Below are positions 1 to 11,071 of a stretch of 58,853 nt of DNA, piece after piece. The notes under the pieces are model-generated. The model was not told where the DNA came from. It saw only the letters and a program-made list of their open reading frames with translations, and made no database searches. A program made the translations under genes and the position numbers. This stretch comes from Cymbomonas tetramitiformis (taxonomy: Eukaryota > Chlorophyta > Pyramimonadophyceae > Pyramimonadales > Pyramimonadaceae): contig LGRX02034680.1 in NCBI GenBank assembly GCA_001247695.2, forward strand, positions 1 to 58,853. Direction: 5' to 3'. Position 1 is the stretch's first letter, and each line of letters opens with the position of its first letter.

Positions 1-68
1 CCCTATGACACTTAAGCAAAATGACAGATGTCACATCCCCCACCCTATGACACTTAAGCAAAATGACA
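1..68. repeat. 26-bp direct repeat, two copies
   Basis: The segment at 1-26 is repeated at 43-68 (both begin ccctatgacacttaag), 42 bp apart. The array may continue outside the window. No gene is associated with it. Confidence 0.8.
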
Positions 69-639
69 TATGCTCGAATGTGATTGGCTTTGAGGCTAAG
101 GATTTGCACACGTGTCGGTAAGGAGGATACGAAATGCAGGCACGGGATTGGTGCAGAAAGGAAGCCCTAAAACCTAAATCTACACATGTATGCAAGCAAG
201 TGGAACAATAAATTAAGCTTACAAGCGTACGTACGTAGACGATTCACCATACTGTAGATGGTGTCAGAGCAACTGGATACCGTGTTCTATCTAGCCGAGC
301 GACAGATGGTCTGCGCGTGTGCACAAATAAAGTGCATAGGGTGGGCACGATATGACGATGTATGGCGGCCGGATCTCTGGTTGTCTCGTTGCTCTTCTCC
401 ATCCAATATAGGCCAAGAAAGCCACTCGGTATCGCCCTGGAGGATACAGCGTTGGCGCCTGCATCGAACCATCCACCATGCCAGCAGCACAAGTTCAGGA
501 AAGATTGCTAATCACATGGCCCATAAATCGAAACGGTACTGCATGTATGCATTCGACCGACGCATTGAGACCATAACGGGCCTCACCGTTGTGTGTGTTT
601 GTGTTGTTCGCGCCGGTCGCACCTCAGCCGGCCGCCGCT
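69..639. other. no recognisable feature
   Basis: Short overlapping reading frames occur on both strands, but none resembles a known family or shows splice structure. I see no gene here. Confidence 0.6.
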
Positions 640-1476
640 TTAGTACACTCCTGTGCGGATCTCGCGCACCAGGTGCACAACTTGGTAGTGCGCATCATCT
701 TTGGTTGGCTCGAAGAATATTGCCTTTGTCCCGATGTATGCACAGGGTAGCAGTAGCTCCACCGGGTCTGTCTTGTCGACTACCGTGATTCCATGCTTCA
801 GCAGATAAGCATCCTCCACCTCCTTGTATGCCTCGAGCCGGGCCAAGCGGCACAGCACGCGCCTGCTTCCGGGCTCTGACACCAGGTAATATGCCAGAAC
901 CTTGGCATACTGGCGCCCCGGAGGCAGCCATATTCCACTTGGTAGATCCCTCAAACCCACATCGCAGATAGAAACGTAGTAGGATAGAAGGATACCCGTT
1001 TCTCAGCTCTGGTGTACTGTGAGGATGTGAACACCTCCGTGTTCAGGGACATCCGCAAGTACACCGTGAGTTCACTGCCGGGCTGCCCCGCGTCCTGCTG
1101 CGGAGTCAGCATTGCCTGCAGCTGAGGCTGGATGCGGTTGAGGCAGGGTGCGTTGGGGGACAACCGCCTGCCACTACCCAGGAAATAGCAGGGAGCGGTG
1201 GCGGCATCTGCATCCGGGTCCCTCAGCACACCGCCCAACGGTCCTGTAGGACCCGCCGCAGGTGTAAAGCACCTCTCGGCCAGCGTGTGCAAGTCACGCG
1301 TGCCTGGGTGAGTGAAGGCGTATTCCTCCAGGGCCAACTTCTCGCACATCGCATTCACAATGGCCTCAACCGGTCTGTTCTTGACCTGCCCCTCTTTTAC
1401 AATACCTTTAACGCGTTGAATGGCCCGCTCCACCCACATCTCCATTGCCGCTCCCACCACCCCTAAGAACTGCTCT
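640..1476 (-). pseudogene. transposase C-terminal remnant (CACTA/Plavaka-like?)
   Basis: Two minus-strand frames read as one decayed protein. The upstream frame (from about 1476 to 951) has an acidic-basic helix pattern with FWVER-type wording (MWVERAIQRVKG, then a VKNRPVEAIVNAM stretch). That resembles the region near the C-terminus of CACTA/Plavaka-like transposases, where a conserved ER precedes a Lys-rich helix. A stop at 951 and a frame change lead to a second frame (960 to 640) that ends in a beta-rich segment (VELLLPCAYIGTKAIFFEP) like the extreme C-terminus of those proteins. The 5' side is cut off at about 1476, where the satellite begins, so the first residues of the 951-1526 frame are satellite-encoded. 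The family assignment rests on pattern resemblance only. The gene is broken and incomplete. Confidence 0.4.
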
Positions 1477-4400
1477 TGAACATCCCAAAGCAACCTTCTA
1501 CAACCGGGCGCCTGCCCACCATGCACACCGTCGCCCAGAATACGGTACCGCCCACTATCACATGCAGCCCCTAATAAGGATCAGGCGCGTGCCCCGGGAG
1601 CTGTCCCCACATCGCAGCCGTCACCAACCGCCTGCGCACTAACCCATGCGACTTCCATACACACCGTGCCTCGGTGACGCCACGGGTCCGGGGGCGCGTA
1701 GGGAGTGCTAACAGCCCTCTTAACACGCAACTCCCGACCCATCGGCTTGATGCCACCACCCGTCGCGGGGCTGGGGGCGCGTAGGGAGTGCTAACAGCCC
1801 TCTTAACACGCAACTCCCGACCCATGGGCATCCACAACAACCCGCCACAAACCATACCTCGGATTACAGGCGCGTGCTCGGGGAGCTGTCCCCACATCTG
1901 GAACATCCCAAGCAACCTTCTACAACCGGGCGCCTGCCCACCATGCACACCGTCGCCCATAATACGGTACCGCCCACTATCACATGGAGCCCCTAAGGAT
2001 CAGGCGCGTGTCCGAAGAGCTGTCTCCACATCGCAGCCGTCACCAACAGCCTGCGCACTAACCCATGCGACTTCCATACACACCGTACCTCGGTGACGCC
2101 ACGGGTCCGGGGGCGCGTAGGGAGTGCTAACAGCCCTCTTAACACGCAACTCCCGACCCATCGGCTTGATACTACCACCCGTCGCGGGATCTGGGGGCGC
2201 GTAGAGAGTGCTAACAGCCCTCTTAACACGCAACTCCCGACCCATGGGCATCCACAACAACCCGCCACAAAACATACCTCGGGTTACAGGCGCGTACTCG
2301 GGGAGCTGTCCCCACATATTGAACATCCCAAGCAACCTTCCACAACCGGGCGCCTGCCCACCATGCACACCGTCGCCCATAATACGGTACCGCCCACTAT
2401 CACATCCAGCCCCTAAGGATCAGGCGCGTGTCCGGGGAGCTGTCCCCACATCGCAGCCGTCACCAACAGCCTGCGCACTAACCCATGCGACTTCCATACA
2501 CACCGTGCCTCGGTGACGCCACGGGTCCGGGGGCGCGTAGGGAGTGCTAACAGCCCTCTTGACACGCAACTCCCGACCCATCGGCTTGATGCCACCACCC
2601 GTTGCGGGTCTGGGGGCGCGTAGGGAGTGCTAACAGCTCTCTTAACACGCAACTCCCGACCCATGGGCATCCACAACAACCCGCCACAAACGACAAACCA
2701 TACCTCGGGTTACAGGCGCGTGCTCGGGGAGCTGTCCCCACATCTTGAACATCCCAAACCAACCTTCTACAACCGGGCGCCTGCCCACCATGCACACCGT
2801 CGCCCAGAATACGGTACCGCCCACTATCACATGCAGCCCCTAAGGATCAGGCGCGTGTCCGGGGAGCCGTCCCCACATCGCAGCCGTCACCAACAGCCTG
2901 CGCACTAACCCATGCGACTTCCATACACACCGTACCTCGGTGACGCCACGGGTCCGGGGGCGCGTAGGGAGTGCTAACAGCCCTCTTAACACGCAACTCC
3001 CGACCCATCGGCTTGATGCCACCACCTGTCGCGGGATCTGGGGGCGCGTAGAGAGTGCTAACAGCCCTCTTAACACGCAACTCCCGACCCATGGGCATCC
3101 ACAACAACCCGCCACAAACCATACCTCGGGTTACAGCAGGCGCGTGCTCGGGGAGCTGTCCCCACATCTTGAACATCCCAAGCAACCTTCTACAACCGGG
3201 CGCCTGCCCACCATGCACACCGTCGCCCATAATACGGTACCGCCCACTATCACATGGAGCCCCTAAGGTTCAGGCGCGTGTCCATCCAGGGAGCTGTCCC
3301 CACATCGCAGCCGTCACCAACAGCCTGCGCACTAACCCTTGCGACTTCCATACACACCGTACCTCGGTGACGCCACGGGTCCGGGGGCGCGTAGGGAGTG
3401 CTAACAGCCCTCTTAACACGCAACGCCTGACCCATCGGCTTGATACCACCACCCGTCGCGGGATCTATGGGCGCGTAGAGAGTGCTAACAGCCCTCTTAA
3501 CACGCAACTCCCGACCCATGGGCATCCACAACAACCCACCACAAAACACACCTCGGGTTACAGGCGCGTGCTCGGGGAGCTGTCCCCACATTGAACATTC
3601 CAAGCAACCTTCTACAACCGGGCGCCTGCCCACCATGCACACCGTCGCCCATAATACGGTACCGCCCACTATCACATGCAGCCCCTACTAAGGTTCAGGC
3701 GCGTGTCCAGGGAGCTGTCCCCACATCGCAGCCGTCACCAACAGCCTGCGCACTAACCCATGCGACTTCCATACACACCGTACCTCGGTGACGCCACGGG
3801 TCCGGGGGCGCGTAGGGAGTGCTAACAGCCCTCTTAACACGCAACTCCCGACCCATCGGCTTGATGCCACCACCCGTCGCGGGTCTGGGGGCGCGTAGAG
3901 AGTGCTAACAGCCCTCTTAACACGCACCTCCCGACCCATGGGCATCCACAACAACCCACCACAAAACATACCTCGGGTTACAGGCGCGTGCTCGGGGAGC
4001 TGTCCCCACATCTTGAACATCCCAAAGCAACCTTCTACAACCGGGCGCCTGCCCACCATGCACACCGTCGCCCAGAATACGGTACCGCCCACTATCACAT
4101 GCAGCCCCTAAGGATCAGGCGCGTGTCCGGGGAGCTGTCCCCACATCGCCGCCGTCACCAACAGCCTGCGCACTAACCCATGCGACTTCCATACACACCG
4201 TGCCTCGGTGACGCCACGGGTCCGGGGGCGCGTAGGGAGTGCTAACAGCCCTCTTAACACGCAACTCCCGACCCATCGGCATGATGCCACCACCCGTCGC
4301 GGGTCCGGGGGCGCGTAGAGAGTGCTAACAGCCCTCTTAACACGCAACTCCCGACCCATGGGCATCCACAACAACCCGCCACAAACCATACCTCGGATTA

Positions 4401-4712
4401 CAGGCGCGTGCTCGGGGAGCTGTCCCCACATCTTGAACATCCCAAAGCAACCTTCTACAACCGGGCGCCTGCCCACCATGCACACCGTCGCCCAGAATAC
4501 GGTACCGCCCACTATCACATGCAGCCCCTAAGGATCAGGCGCGTGTCCGGGGAGCTGTCCCCACATCGCAGCCGTCACCAACAGCCTGCGCACTAACCCA
4601 TGCGACTTCCATACACACCGTACCTCGGTGACGCCACGGGTCCGGGGGCGCGTAGGGAGTGCTAACAGCCCTCTTAACACGCAACTCCCGACCCACCGGC
4701 ATCCACAACAAC
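1476..4712. repeat. satellite, unit 420-427 bp, about 8 copies
   Basis: The anchor atgcacaccgtcgccc recurs at 1521, 1943, 2363, 2790, 3213, 3634, 4058 and 4478 (spacings 422, 420, 427, 423, 421, 424 and 420). Each unit is internally duplicated: the module gcgcgtag(g/a)gagtgctaacag occurs twice about 107 bp apart, and the module gcgcgtg...gagctgtccccacat also occurs twice. The unit is therefore a higher-order repeat of smaller related blocks. Copies differ by scattered substitutions and 1-7 bp indels. Overlapping reading frames on both strands follow from the array having few stops and are not genes. Confidence 0.95.
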
Positions 4713-4806
4713 CCACTTCAACAGATTCCGCGTGTTGCAGGCACACCACGCTCTTTCTCTCATAGGAATACGGGGGGCGCGTAGAATGGCTGTAAAAGGT
4801 CGGAAC

Positions 4807-4930
4807 TCACCACGGAAGGCTGGACAGCTTCTTCGCCGGCTGCCCCGCGTCCCGCTCCGGGTCCACCTTCAGGCTGTTCAGCTCCCCCCTGCGAAGACCA
4901 TCGATACACACCGCAACCCACACCGTTCCT
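4807..4930 (-). pseudogene. second fragment of the same transposase family
   Basis: On the minus strand, part of the 4807-5088 frame reads ...ELNSLKVDPERDAGQPAKKLSSL. It matches in pattern the LQAMLTPQQDAGQPGSELTVYL segment of the remnant at 951-1526. The satellite is thus bounded on both sides by diverged pieces of the same coding region, which suggests it expanded inside or next to that transposon. This is a short fragment with no intact gene. Confidence 0.4.
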
Positions 4931-5045
4931 CCGTGACGCCACGGGTCCGGGGGCGCGTAGGGAGTGCTAACAGCGCTCTTAACACGCAACTCCCGACCCA
5001 TCGGCAACACGCCAATTCCCGTCTCGGGTCTGGGGTGCGTGAAGT
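4931..5045. repeat. detached partial satellite copy
   Basis: The stretch from gtgacgccacgggtccggg to about 5035 matches the middle of the 422-bp unit with more divergence than copies inside the main array. It is followed by A-rich DNA (5088-5105). Confidence 0.8.
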
Positions 5046-5309
5046 AAGCATACCTCTTTTGTTTCATTAAAGCTATTGGCAACCGCACAAAAAAAAAGAA
5101 GAAGATTAATACTCACCGCAGGATGCACCACCGCGACCTCTTCTCCAGACGCAACGTGCTCCGCGGCTCCAACTACGGGAGCTCCGCCCTGCCAGTGGTG
5201 AAGCAAGGAGACGGTTCCTCCCTTCACGTCGTCTTCAAAAAAAAAGAGCGCACGCCTAACAAAAAGAGCATGGGCTCCAGTGCCAACAAGAAAATCCAAT
5301 GTTCGGCCG

Positions 5310-5840
5310 AGTGTCCAGGAAGATGTCCCCACATCGCGGCCGTCACCTCCCTAATTACCACATGAAATGCTGCCCACTCGAGCCACTGGAAAAGAAAAGG
5401 TCTGCCGCTTGTGTAATACAACACTGAAAAAACTCATTGCCCAAAACCGCACATACTAAGCATACACTAAAAAAACCCCCACGGTTCGGGCGCGTGTCCA
5501 GGGAGCTGTCCCCACATCGCAGCCGTCACCTCCCTAATTACCACATGAAATGCTGCCCACTCGAGCCACTGGAAAAGAAAAGGTCTGCCGCTTGTGTAAT
5601 ACAACACTGAAAAAACTCATTGCCCAAAACCGCACATACTAAGCATACACTAAAAAAACCCCCACGGTTCGGGCGCGTGTCCAGGGAGCTGTCCCCACAT
5701 CGCAGCCGTCCCCTCCCTAATTACCGAGTCCGGAAAGCATACACCTGCAGGCGCACCATAACCAAAAAAGCCCCACGGTTCGGGCGCGTGTCCATCCAGG
5801 GAGCTGTCCCCACATCGCAGCCGTCCCCTCCCAAACAACT
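5310..5840. repeat. 183-bp tandem repeat, about 2.5 copies, sharing a module with the satellite
   Basis: Segments starting cgtcacctccctaattacc at 5341 and 5524 are near-identical, with a third partial copy at 5707 (offset 183) and a shorter one at 5822. Each contains the module ggcgcgtgtccagggagctg followed by tccccacatcgcagccgtc, which also occurs in every 422-bp satellite unit. The two families therefore share one conserved block but otherwise different sequence. Confidence 0.9.
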
Positions 5841-6234
5841 GTGTCCCAGCAAATGCATCCCCACCCACTGCCAACGCATTCCACAAAATAAGAAGAACAT
5901 CAAGGTCAACGCACCGCTGGTCCTGGCTGTACCACTGCCGTCTGGAGGCCCCCCGTGCCGGGCGCAAGGGGGAATGTATTCAAAGGGGCGGCGGGAACGG
6001 GCTGCATTCTCTCTACAACAAAATAACGCCAGTAAAATTTTCAAGACAGAGTCTTGTAACAAGATTTGAATAATAAGTTCTACGGCGCGCCCTACTTGTT
6101 TCAAATCGATTGTCCGTCCTTCAAGCAACTACCTCACCTAGTGTGACGCACGACCTGCTGTACGTACGTACTAGTATGACTGTATGTAGTGCGTGCGTGA
6201 TGGGTCAAATAAACCTCCAGGCGGACATTTTCAT

Positions 6235-6400
6235 GTGTATAATTACTTTGAGTCCCCCGCCACCCAAATTATACTCTCTTCAGTCACCCGCAGGACACGG
6301 TTTTGGCTTAACTTTCTTGTGTATAATTAATCGAGTCCCCCGCCGCCCACCATGCATTCAGCAGGACACGGTTTTCACTCGACTTTTCTTATCTTTTGCT
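6235..6400. repeat. 84-bp direct duplication
   Basis: gtgtataatta...gagtcccccgcc at 6235 recurs at 6319. Both copies continue to gcaggacacggtttt, with moderate divergence. Confidence 0.75.
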
Positions 6401-6510
6401 CTGACGTACTCGCTCGCGTCCTCGCTCGTTGTTACATCGATGTCCACGGGCATTCTGAAGGCCAGCTGATGACCGAATTGTATAAAACATGACACGCGGT
6501 ATAATTTTCA

Positions 6511-6570
6511 TGGACTTAAGAAAAGTTAAGAAAACTTAAGCAAACTTAAGCAAACTTAAGAAAACTTAAG
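6511..6570. repeat. 10-bp minisatellite, 6 copies
   Basis: Six consecutive 10-mers of the type (a/c)aaacttaag lie between 6511 and 6570. Confidence 0.9.
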
Positions 6571-7411
6571 CGAATACCTTGTTCAAGTGATGACCGGGTC
6601 AAGACCCCGGCACCCAGCTAGAAGTGATCGGTTTCCACCGAGTTGCACGTAGGTGTTTGTTTATTATCACGTGGCTGTATACCCTGTACCTGCCTTGCTA
6701 GGTAGTCACACCCACGGGTGGTGTGCTGGACTTCGGGTTTAGGCTTAGTTATTATGGGCTCTGACTAGCCCCTAGCCTGACCCTGCTTCCGTCTCGTGTC
6801 CGTGACATCCTAGCACTGTACTGTACAGTAGTACAGTACAGTAGTACAGTCATCGTTTCACTGTCTGGGTTTCCGAGAGCATAAAGCTTCGGCCAGACAC
6901 AAGTTATATGATTATCAGTTTGTTTCCTAGCGAGCTTAGCCGGACAGCGTATCTGTCTTCCTCGCACAAGATGAGGAGTGATACTGAAAACTAGGGGCTG
7001 TTTGACGGGAAAGCTAAAATGTGTACTACTGTAATATATTATGAGCTTTCGCAGAGAAGAAAGTTGAAGCCGCGAGCTCAGGGTTTCGGATGCAATACTA
7101 AGGTGAATATTAGAATACAGATGGTGTTTTAATATTCCTAGTGGTCGGTGATGCTGCAAGTGACACAGCAGAGAGTCACAGCACAGTGAGGGTGACAGCA
7201 GAGAGGGGGGCAACAATCACCCTTATATAGGGGGTGAAAGTTGCATCCCCCGTGACACCACCTCAACCCGTAGGTGTGAGGTGACTAAATGCAAGTGTTA
7301 CGCGGGCCTGCGAGACTGTTCGGATCTAAGGGGCCTTTTTCAACCCGACTAGATTGGCTCCGCCGGCGTCATCCTAGAATCTAGCAAGTACATCACACGA
7401 TCGGACATCTT
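6571..7411. other. non-coding flank with a short palindromic run
   Basis: No gene is recognisable. At about 6815-6850 the string gtacagta repeats as an interrupted palindromic run. The stretch lies 3' of the minus-strand gag remnant and could be the tail or LTR of that older element, but no matching partner LTR was found. Confidence 0.4.
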
Positions 7412-8105
7412 TTAGGGTTGTACATTATGTTTCTTAATGTTTGATGCTTGGCACCCAAGGGACCGTGCGGAACGCCGGCCAGTCGGTGTCGTCGTCGCCC
7501 AACACCATGGCATTGAACGCGCTAGTCGATGGAGACGTGCCACGGTTGCGGCTGCGGAAGATTCCGTCGCCAGCAACTCGGCCTCCGCAGGAGGATCGGC
7601 GGAACGGAACCCCATGACGGCGACGTCGGCCGTAGAGTCTGGGGCCGGATCCTGCGGCTCCCGAAGAGCCAGAGCACGTACAGGGGGCGGGGGGTCTGGC
7701 GTTGTCGGCCAACGAGCGATAGGGGGGCGGTCATGAGCGGGCTTTGCCGCGGGAGGGATGCGGTCGGGGGCAAAAAAGGACTGCCGGCATGCGTAGGGGC
7801 ACACTCCCTTTGTGGAGGGGTGGCCATCCGTAATGTTCCACGGACGAAAGCAGGTGACGCAGGGGAACCCGGTGCCCTCCCACTGAAGGTGCTTGCCGCC
7901 CTTCGCCTTCCACGCGCCCTTGGGCTCCACGTAGGCACTGTCGCGGAGAGCCATGAGGGTCCCCACACCACCGCGTCCGCCGCCCGCAGGGGTGCGCACG
8001 CCATAGCCACCACCGGAGGTAGGCGGCGGGGGCGTGGTGAGGCGAGCGAGCCCCCCCTCATCCCTGTGCACTGTGCATATGCGTAAGGAGAGGGAGGAAA
8101 AAGAG
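7412..8105 (-). pseudogene. older gag-like gene, C-terminal part
   Basis: The minus-strand frame from about 8071 to 7412 encodes a Pro/Gly-rich protein with a Cys/His cluster C-x2-C-x9-H-x6-C (FPCVTCF...GH...GVC). The cluster resembles the unusually long zinc knuckle (C-x2-C-x9-H-x4-C) of the plus-strand gag at 8522. Its upstream part is at 16573-17064. The two parts were separated by the LTR element at 8111-16572 and meet at the AATCT target site. A frame change occurs just inside this segment, and an in-frame stop occurs in the other part, so the gene was already decayed. I interpret it as gag of a related LTR retrotransposon inserted in the opposite orientation. Confidence 0.45.
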
Positions 8106-8110
8106 AATCT
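8106..8110. other. target-site duplication, left (AATCT)
   Basis: AATCT directly precedes the left LTR and is repeated directly after the right LTR at 16573-16577. This is the 5-bp duplication expected for LTR retrotransposon integration. Confidence 0.85.
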
Positions 8111-8364
8111 TGCTGAAATCTGTATAGGCAGCCCTGACTGGGAGTCCCGGTCAGGCCCCTATGACAGATCCCTAGGACCAACACTGGACTGCTGACTGAT
8201 CTGTAGGTTCGTACTGTGACACACGCTGTGTCACAGGTAGGCTAGACTCCGAGACCGTCCGAGACCGTTCCGGGTATATCTAGCTTAGGGTTTATTTATC
8301 TTACACAGTTTATCCACACGAGTACGGGACTTTCTGATATCTAGTGTACTTGGATATTCCGGTA
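8111..8364 (+). repeat. left LTR (254 bp)
   Basis: It starts tgctgaaatctg and ends gatattccggta. It contains a palindromic tgtgacacacgctgtgtcaca segment and an AT-rich stretch (gggtttatttatctt) that could hold promoter or polyadenylation signals. It is near-identical to 16319-16572. Confidence 0.9.
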
Positions 8365-8521
8365 GGTCGTGGCCCCATCCACGTTTTCTTTCCACTTGCT
8401 ATCTTGGCCATGATTGGCTAAGCGGCCGCTTGAAGAGGTGGTGCGCACTTGCGCGTTTGGGTGCGCCTAGGTAGGATTTGGGACATGGCTTTACGGTAGA
8501 CGTCTTTTACGGCTGCGAGTC

Positions 8522-10986
8522 ATGGGCACCGCGCGTTGCTATTGCTTGGTTTTGGCAATGTTCATTTACGTTATTCTACCTGCACTGATCCCGCTGGTTC
8601 ACGTATTTTGGGCTGGTGCTCCGGACACCTTCGACCACACCGACATTTGCAAGTGCCCCACGCTCTTTTCGCCGCTCCGCACGTTCTGCCGTTACGTCTT
8701 CGTTCCATTTCCGCCACAACACCCAAACGTGCTGCCGCGCATCATCTTTTCTCTGGCTTTCAAAAGTATGGCAACATCTACTCGAGCTCGCAAACGCCTA
8801 TTGAAGGACTCCGATTTGGACGCCTCAATACGGCTTTTGGATGCGGTTCGGGACACTCCGACCGCTAGCACCCCACCTGTGGTGCCCCCTGCTGCTTCCA
8901 GCAACTCCGACACCGCTGTTGCGTTGCGGAAGCACCTAGTCGACCAACATGCCACGGTTGACGCGGTGTACAAGGGGCGTTTACATCGGGCTTGGGCCAA
9001 GGGTATCCGCGAGGATATCCTTGGTTCCAAGAAACATCATTATCGTGGCACTGACGACGCGGACCGCCTCTCCGAGCTGGTGGTGCAGCTTCGTACCGAG
9101 TTTCAGTCCGCTGGGCTGGATTTGACTCCCTTTGACCTCGACGACCCCACCTCTCTGGTTGTCGAGAAGGTTAATGGGCTTCTCTACGACGTGTTGGCCC
9201 TCGTCGTGGAGCGCAACTCTGTGGCGGACACCTGGCTTCGCGGTACGGACTCCTCGGCTGACCGAGATGGACGTCGTGCCCTTGTCGACATCATCAAGGG
9301 GAGCGTGCCTGCCGCGCTACGTGAGAGCCACCAGCAGGAGCACGCGGCTCTACGTTATCCCGCGGGCGTTGACCCACAGCCCATCTTGGCTCGTGAGCAA
9401 CGTCTGGTGCGGGATAACCGTGCTCCTGACTGGCGGCCCACCGACGAGACCCGCAAGCTGTCGCTCTACAACCGCCTCGACCCGGTCTTCTACGCGGCGG
9501 TAAAGGTGCGGTACCCGCTTGCGGGTGACCTCGGCGGGGTCACTCTCCGCTCGCTTCAGGCCCTCGTCGTGGCTATCTTTCAGGCCTGGGCGCAGTCGGA
9601 CGATGGGGTGACAGTGCGTGAAAAGCAGACGCTGGGGGCGGGCGGCAAGCCCTCCGCGCTTATCACGTCGTCTGAGTACGCCGTTCTCCTCGACGAGATC
9701 GCCGCCTTGAAGGCGCTCGTACAAGGCAATCGTGCGGGCGCGGCCCAACGGCAGCAGCAGCAACAGCCGCGGGGTAAGCAGCATCCGCGAGGCCATCGGG
9801 TGGGTGTGCACGCGGCACCGCCTGTGGGGTTCGACAGGGACAACATGAAGGCGAAGCCCCTCTGCCACCGCTGCCGGAAAGCGGGCAAAGGTGACACCTA
9901 TCACGCGTACCGCGACTGCCCTCTTGGTGGGCGCCAGCATTCGTCGGCCACGGCAGCGGCCTTCTGCATTCCTATTGAGGAGGAGGATGCGGAGGGCCTC
10001 CACACCTTGGCGCTTGTGCAGGTCTTCCAGGAGGCTGCGGATGATGGTCCGGAGGCCTTCGCCCGTGCGGCGTCGGCTTACGGTCCTCCCGCTGTGCTTT
10101 CCGCGGGCGGTGTTGGCGGCATCGACGTGTCGGCCTACGGCTTCAGCGTGCAGCCTGCGGCCGACGGCGCGGGCGACGAGGACATCTTGCGGCGGCTTGA
10201 TGCCCTCACCACTGAGGTTCAGGCCGCCCAAGAAAAGGTACATTACACTCACGCGTCCTTTGTTCCTGGGAGTGCGGTTGAGGAGCATGCATCGGCTCTG
10301 GTGTGTGGCCCTGCCGCTGCGGCGGGGATCACACCGGAGGGGCAGGTTCCGGCAGGTGGTGCGGCGGCATCGGCGTCCGCCGTGCCGGCCCCTGCTATGC
10401 CTGTTTCGCAGGTGAAGGATGTACAACCCGCGCCAACTCAATCGGCGCGGGTAACCACCACGGAGGCGACATGCGGTGAGTTCGGAGGCTTCGTGCAGAC
10501 GGTGAATCACGCCGCCGTCCACCCGTCTGACCTGACAGGCTATGACACGGACGACTACGAGGATTTCGCCGACGGTACTTTCGCGGTGAAGCCGCGAGCT
10601 CCGGCCGGTGCTATCGGGTGCGGTGTGCCGCCTTTCGGCTTTGGCGCGCCGGCAATCGGCGCTCTCGCCATGCTTTCCCTCTTGTGCATTTCTTTTGCAG
10701 GTGTAGCTGTTTCGGCGTCCACAGCTTCTGCTGTGTCGGCATGTGCACCGGCTACGGAGATGCCTTCGCCTGGTGATGATCTCGATTGGGAGACTCCGTC
10801 ATTTTACTCTACGAATGATTTTGTTGATTCAGTGAACCCGGCTCAGGGTTTCTTGTTGGCTCACGATGTGCCACCGCTTCAGCCGCCCGAGCCTCCTGAC
10901 AGACTGAGCTTTCTAGCATTTCAGGATTTAGCTCAAGCGGATTTGGGCTTCGGCATGGCATTTTATTACGGTATGGCATTACATGA
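8522..10986 (+). CDS. gag-like protein, 5' part (interrupted at 10987)
   Basis: The ORF opens at 8522. The more likely start is the ATG at 8768 (agtatggca), where a basic, gag-like N-terminus begins (MATSTRARKRL); the first 82 codons are hydrophobic and may be leader. A helical core covers residues 85-400, followed by a Gln run near residues 410-420. A Cys/His zinc knuckle of unusual spacing, C-x2-C-x9-H-x4-C, lies at about residues 448-466 (CHRC...YHAYRDC). The C-terminal half is acidic and Ala/Gly-rich. At 10987 a DNA transposon interrupts the gene; the observed frame then runs into it and stops at 11071. Excision at the ATGA target site joins this part in frame to 15883-15991, giving 857 residues. 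The role inferred is the structural particle protein of the retrotransposon. Confidence 0.75.
10983..10986. other. target-site duplication, left (ATGA)
   Basis: ATGA precedes the left inverted end of the DNA transposon and is repeated at 15879-15882 directly after the right end. Confidence 0.75.
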
Positions 10987-11000
10987 TGGCTACTGCCCGG

Positions 11001-11050
11001 CGGTCCTTGTGGGAGGACCCAAATCGCGTTCGGTCCTCCCACAAGGACCG
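11001..11050. repeat. subterminal palindrome, left end of DNA transposon
   Basis: CGGTCCTTGTGGGAGGACC (11001-11019) and its inverse (11032-11050) form a 19-bp-arm hairpin 14 bp from the element tip. The same 18-bp word recurs at 15638-15659 and 15840-15860 near the other end. These repeats are candidate transposase-binding sites. Confidence 0.9.
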
Positions 11051-11071
11051 GCTTTGCGGGGATTTTTTTAA

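Noticed and set aside
1476..4720. Many 60-180-codon frames on both strands across the satellite
   Set aside because: They repeat with the unit, overlap in several phases, and reflect low stop density in the repeat rather than genes.
9350..10522. 390-codon minus-strand frame
   Set aside because: Arg-rich shadow of the GC-rich gag ORF on the plus strand, with no domain resemblance.
10999..11071. Native end of the gag ORF at 11071
   Set aside because: The last codons are encoded by the transposon end and its palindrome. The true C-terminus is at 15883-15991.
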